From: Actinomycetota bacterium
Lineage (GTDB): Bacteria; Actinomycetota; Humimicrobiia; Humimicrobiales; Humimicrobiaceae
Direction of reading: 5' to 3'
Assembly: GCA_015711775.1 (NCBI GenBank)
Contig: JACVJB010000032.1
Span: forward strand, 1 to 7,435
DNA: 7,435 nucleotides
A model generated the notes under the pieces. The model ran no database searches. It was not told where the DNA came from and saw only the letters and a program-made list of their open reading frames with translations. Below, in pieces: positions 6,231-7,435 of the stretch (the stretch's first letter is position 1; each line of letters starts with the position of its first letter). Both the position numbers and the translations under genes were made by a program.

Positions 6231-6788
6231 ATGTCAAGAGAAAATAAAACACAATTTGCGCTTCTTGGAATACTTATGTATCAAAGTTTTTCTGGCTACG
6301 AGTTAAAGAAAGCAATAAATTACAGTATAGGCTTTTTCTGGTCAGAGGATTACGGCAGCATATATCCTGTACTTGCTTCACTTGAAAAAAAGGGGCTGGT
6401 AAAAAAAGAATACGTTCATCAGGAAAAAAAGCCATCCAAATATATTTACAGCATAACAGATACTGGTATAAAACACTTCTCTGAGTGGGTCTCAAGAGAT
6501 GCAGATTATGAAAAGATAAGGCATGAGCTATTGCTGAAAATATTTTTTGGGCATTACTGTTCAGTAGAAGACAATATTGAAAAATTAAAGACAGAAATAA
6601 GTTTTCATGAAAATCTTCTTGAAAAGTATCAGGAAATAAGAAGTCACCTATCTGAAGACAGCCATCCTAATGAAAGTGAAAAAAAATACTGGTTAATGAC
6701 ACTGGATTACGGAATAAGATACTCCAGCATGACAATAAAATGGTGTGAGGAAATGATAAATAATTTTAAAGAAAGCAGGAAAGAGTAA
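6231..6788 (+). CDS. PadR family transcriptional regulator
   Basis: The 185-residue protein has the PadR layout. A winged helix fills residues about 7-88, with FALLGILMYQSFSGYELKKA, FFWSEDYGSIYPVLASLEKK (35-54) followed by GLV, and KPSKYIYSITDTG (67-79, the wing). A C-terminal helical dimer domain of the virulence-activator-alpha type follows (about 94-182), with a long coiled segment at 113-140 and a tryptophan-bearing last helix (KYWLMTLDYGIRY, 152-164). PadR proteins are usually repressors that release DNA when a small effector, often a phenolic or other toxic compound, binds. It is divergent from the membrane ferredoxin operon and immediately upstream of a broken flavoprotein gene, so these are its likely targets along with itself. 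The effector cannot be read from the sequence. Confidence 0.92.
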   Translation: MSRENKTQFALLGILMYQSFSGYELKKAINYSIGFFWSEDYGSIYPVLASLEKKGLVKKEYVHQEKKPSKYIYSITDTGIKHFSEWVSRDADYEKIRHELLLKIFFGHYCSVEDNIEKLKTEISFHENLLEKYQEIRSHLSEDSHPNESEKKYWLMTLDYGIRYSSMTIKWCEEMINNFKESRKE

Positions 6789-7435
6789 TAATAAGGTTTT
6801 TCAATATGAAAGCGGTACCTGGAAAAAAATTACAACATCACAAAAAATAACTGTTATTGCAGACAGGCATGAGCCCAGCCTTGATAATATGATTTCCTGC
6901 TTTAAGGATTCTTTTACTGAAGAAATAAATATATCCTATCTTTCAGATATCTCAATTAAGGGAAGCTGCAGGGGATGCCTTAAGTGCGGTCCGCAAAATA
7001 ATTGCTTTTATGATAAAAGGGACCAGTTCAGGGAATTCTTTGATAATATAATACTTTGAATTCCAGAATTCAAATATTGTGGATTTTATCTCTGATGATG
7101 GTTTTGATAAAGAAGTGGCGGGCAATTTACATGGGCTTGCAAAAAGGCTGGTTTTCTGTGCTGAGAATAATTATATTAAGCCCTCAACTTTCAGAGCAAT
7201 TGTAGGCATGAAAATATTCCGGGATGAAATCTATGGGGGCCTTAAAATCATATTCAGGGCAGATCACAGAAATTATAAGAAAACAGGTGTTTATGATTTT
7301 CATCAGAAAAACATGTTAAAGATGGCTTTTTACCATTTGGGTTATTTTATAACATCAATTGGCTTTATGCAGAAAAAGATGATTGGCAATATGCCGGATT
7401 TTATGGTCAAGCCATACAAACATCATTTTGCAGGT
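6787..7435 (+). pseudogene. Broken flavodoxin-family (Isf-like) oxidoreductase, internal deletion
   Basis: Two pieces of one flavoprotein lie in different frames. The first (to TGA at 7057-7059) reads VFQYESGTWKKITTSQKITV, then IADRHEPSLDN, YLSDISIKGSCRGCLKC with CX2CX2CX5C cysteines, and REFFDNIIL. The second (from about 7055, open to the right edge) reads FEFQNSNIVDFISDDG, GLAKRLVFCAENNYIKPSTF, VGMKIFRDEIYGGLKIIF and ADHRNYKKTGVYDFHQKN. This order is that of clostridial-type flavodoxin-family reductases of about 280 residues. From memory of the family, the missing centre, some 65-70 residues, includes the ADIIVFAG strand, the RYLSSRWK segment and the FIISGPLSQ strand. The start is also disturbed. 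No ATG lies in the first frame near the ribosome site AGGAAAG (6777-6783). The ATG at 6806 with AAGG upstream enters the correct frame only if the seven-A run at 6823-6829 had one more A. As read, no functional flavoprotein can be made. Confidence 0.78.
7055..7074. repeat. Perfect 9-bp palindrome arms at the deletion junction
   Basis: TTTGAATTC (7055-7063) and GAATTCAAA (7066-7074) are perfect inverted arms separated by CA. They sit exactly where the two frames of the broken flavoprotein meet. A third GAATTC lies at 7033-7038, so the hexamer occurs three times in 39 bases. Confidence 0.75.

Noticed and set aside
6806..6850. Separate 14-codon leader peptide starting at ATG 6806
   Set aside because: It has a fair ribosome site but its reading frame overlaps the N-terminus of the broken flavoprotein; a frame break in that gene explains it better than an independent peptide.

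Overview
The window is AT-rich bacterial DNA with heavy use of ATA, AGA/AGG and TTA codons and mostly clear Shine-Dalgarno sites. The gene content (a cysteine-rich membrane ferredoxin, flavoproteins with a compact cysteine motif, a UMF1-type transporter, a zinc phospholipase C-like protein) suggests an anaerobic, low-GC bacterium. The sequence alone does not fix the phylum.

Layout. Positions 1-165 hold only two very short minus-strand reading frames, one running off the left edge; 166-385 is AT-rich spacer. Positions 386-1967 carry two plus-strand genes: an exported/membrane protein with a bactofilin-like repeat domain plus a hydrophobic C-terminal half, then a small 2TM-domain protein. A minus-strand zinc-dependent phospholipase C-family gene (2010-3026) converges on them. 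It is divergent from a UMF1/Atg22-like MFS transporter (3215-4480). Immediately after the transporter, tail to tail, lies a decayed minus-strand gene remnant (4483-4664).

Positions 4780-7435 form a probable redox module around one divergent control region. Leftward run a polytopic membrane protein with four cysteine clusters (NapH/YccM-like, 5411-6136) and, 31 bp downstream, an iron-sulfur-flavoprotein-like FMN reductase (4780-5379). Rightward run a PadR-family repressor (6231-6788) and directly after it a second flavoprotein of the same broad family, which is broken. Its N-terminal and C-terminal parts are both recognisable but lie in different frames. The central flavodoxin core is missing, and the start is also disturbed. 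Both flavoproteins carry the same CX2CX2CX5C motif.

The space between the PadR gene and the membrane ferredoxin gene contains a good plus-strand promoter and a face-to-face minus-strand promoter that appear to share one palindromic -10 hexamer. This fits PadR control of both arms. Inference: the membrane protein passes electrons to or from the flavoprotein(s), and PadR senses a ligand that induces the set. No RNA genes, CRISPR arrays, insertion sequences or convincing intrinsic terminators were seen.
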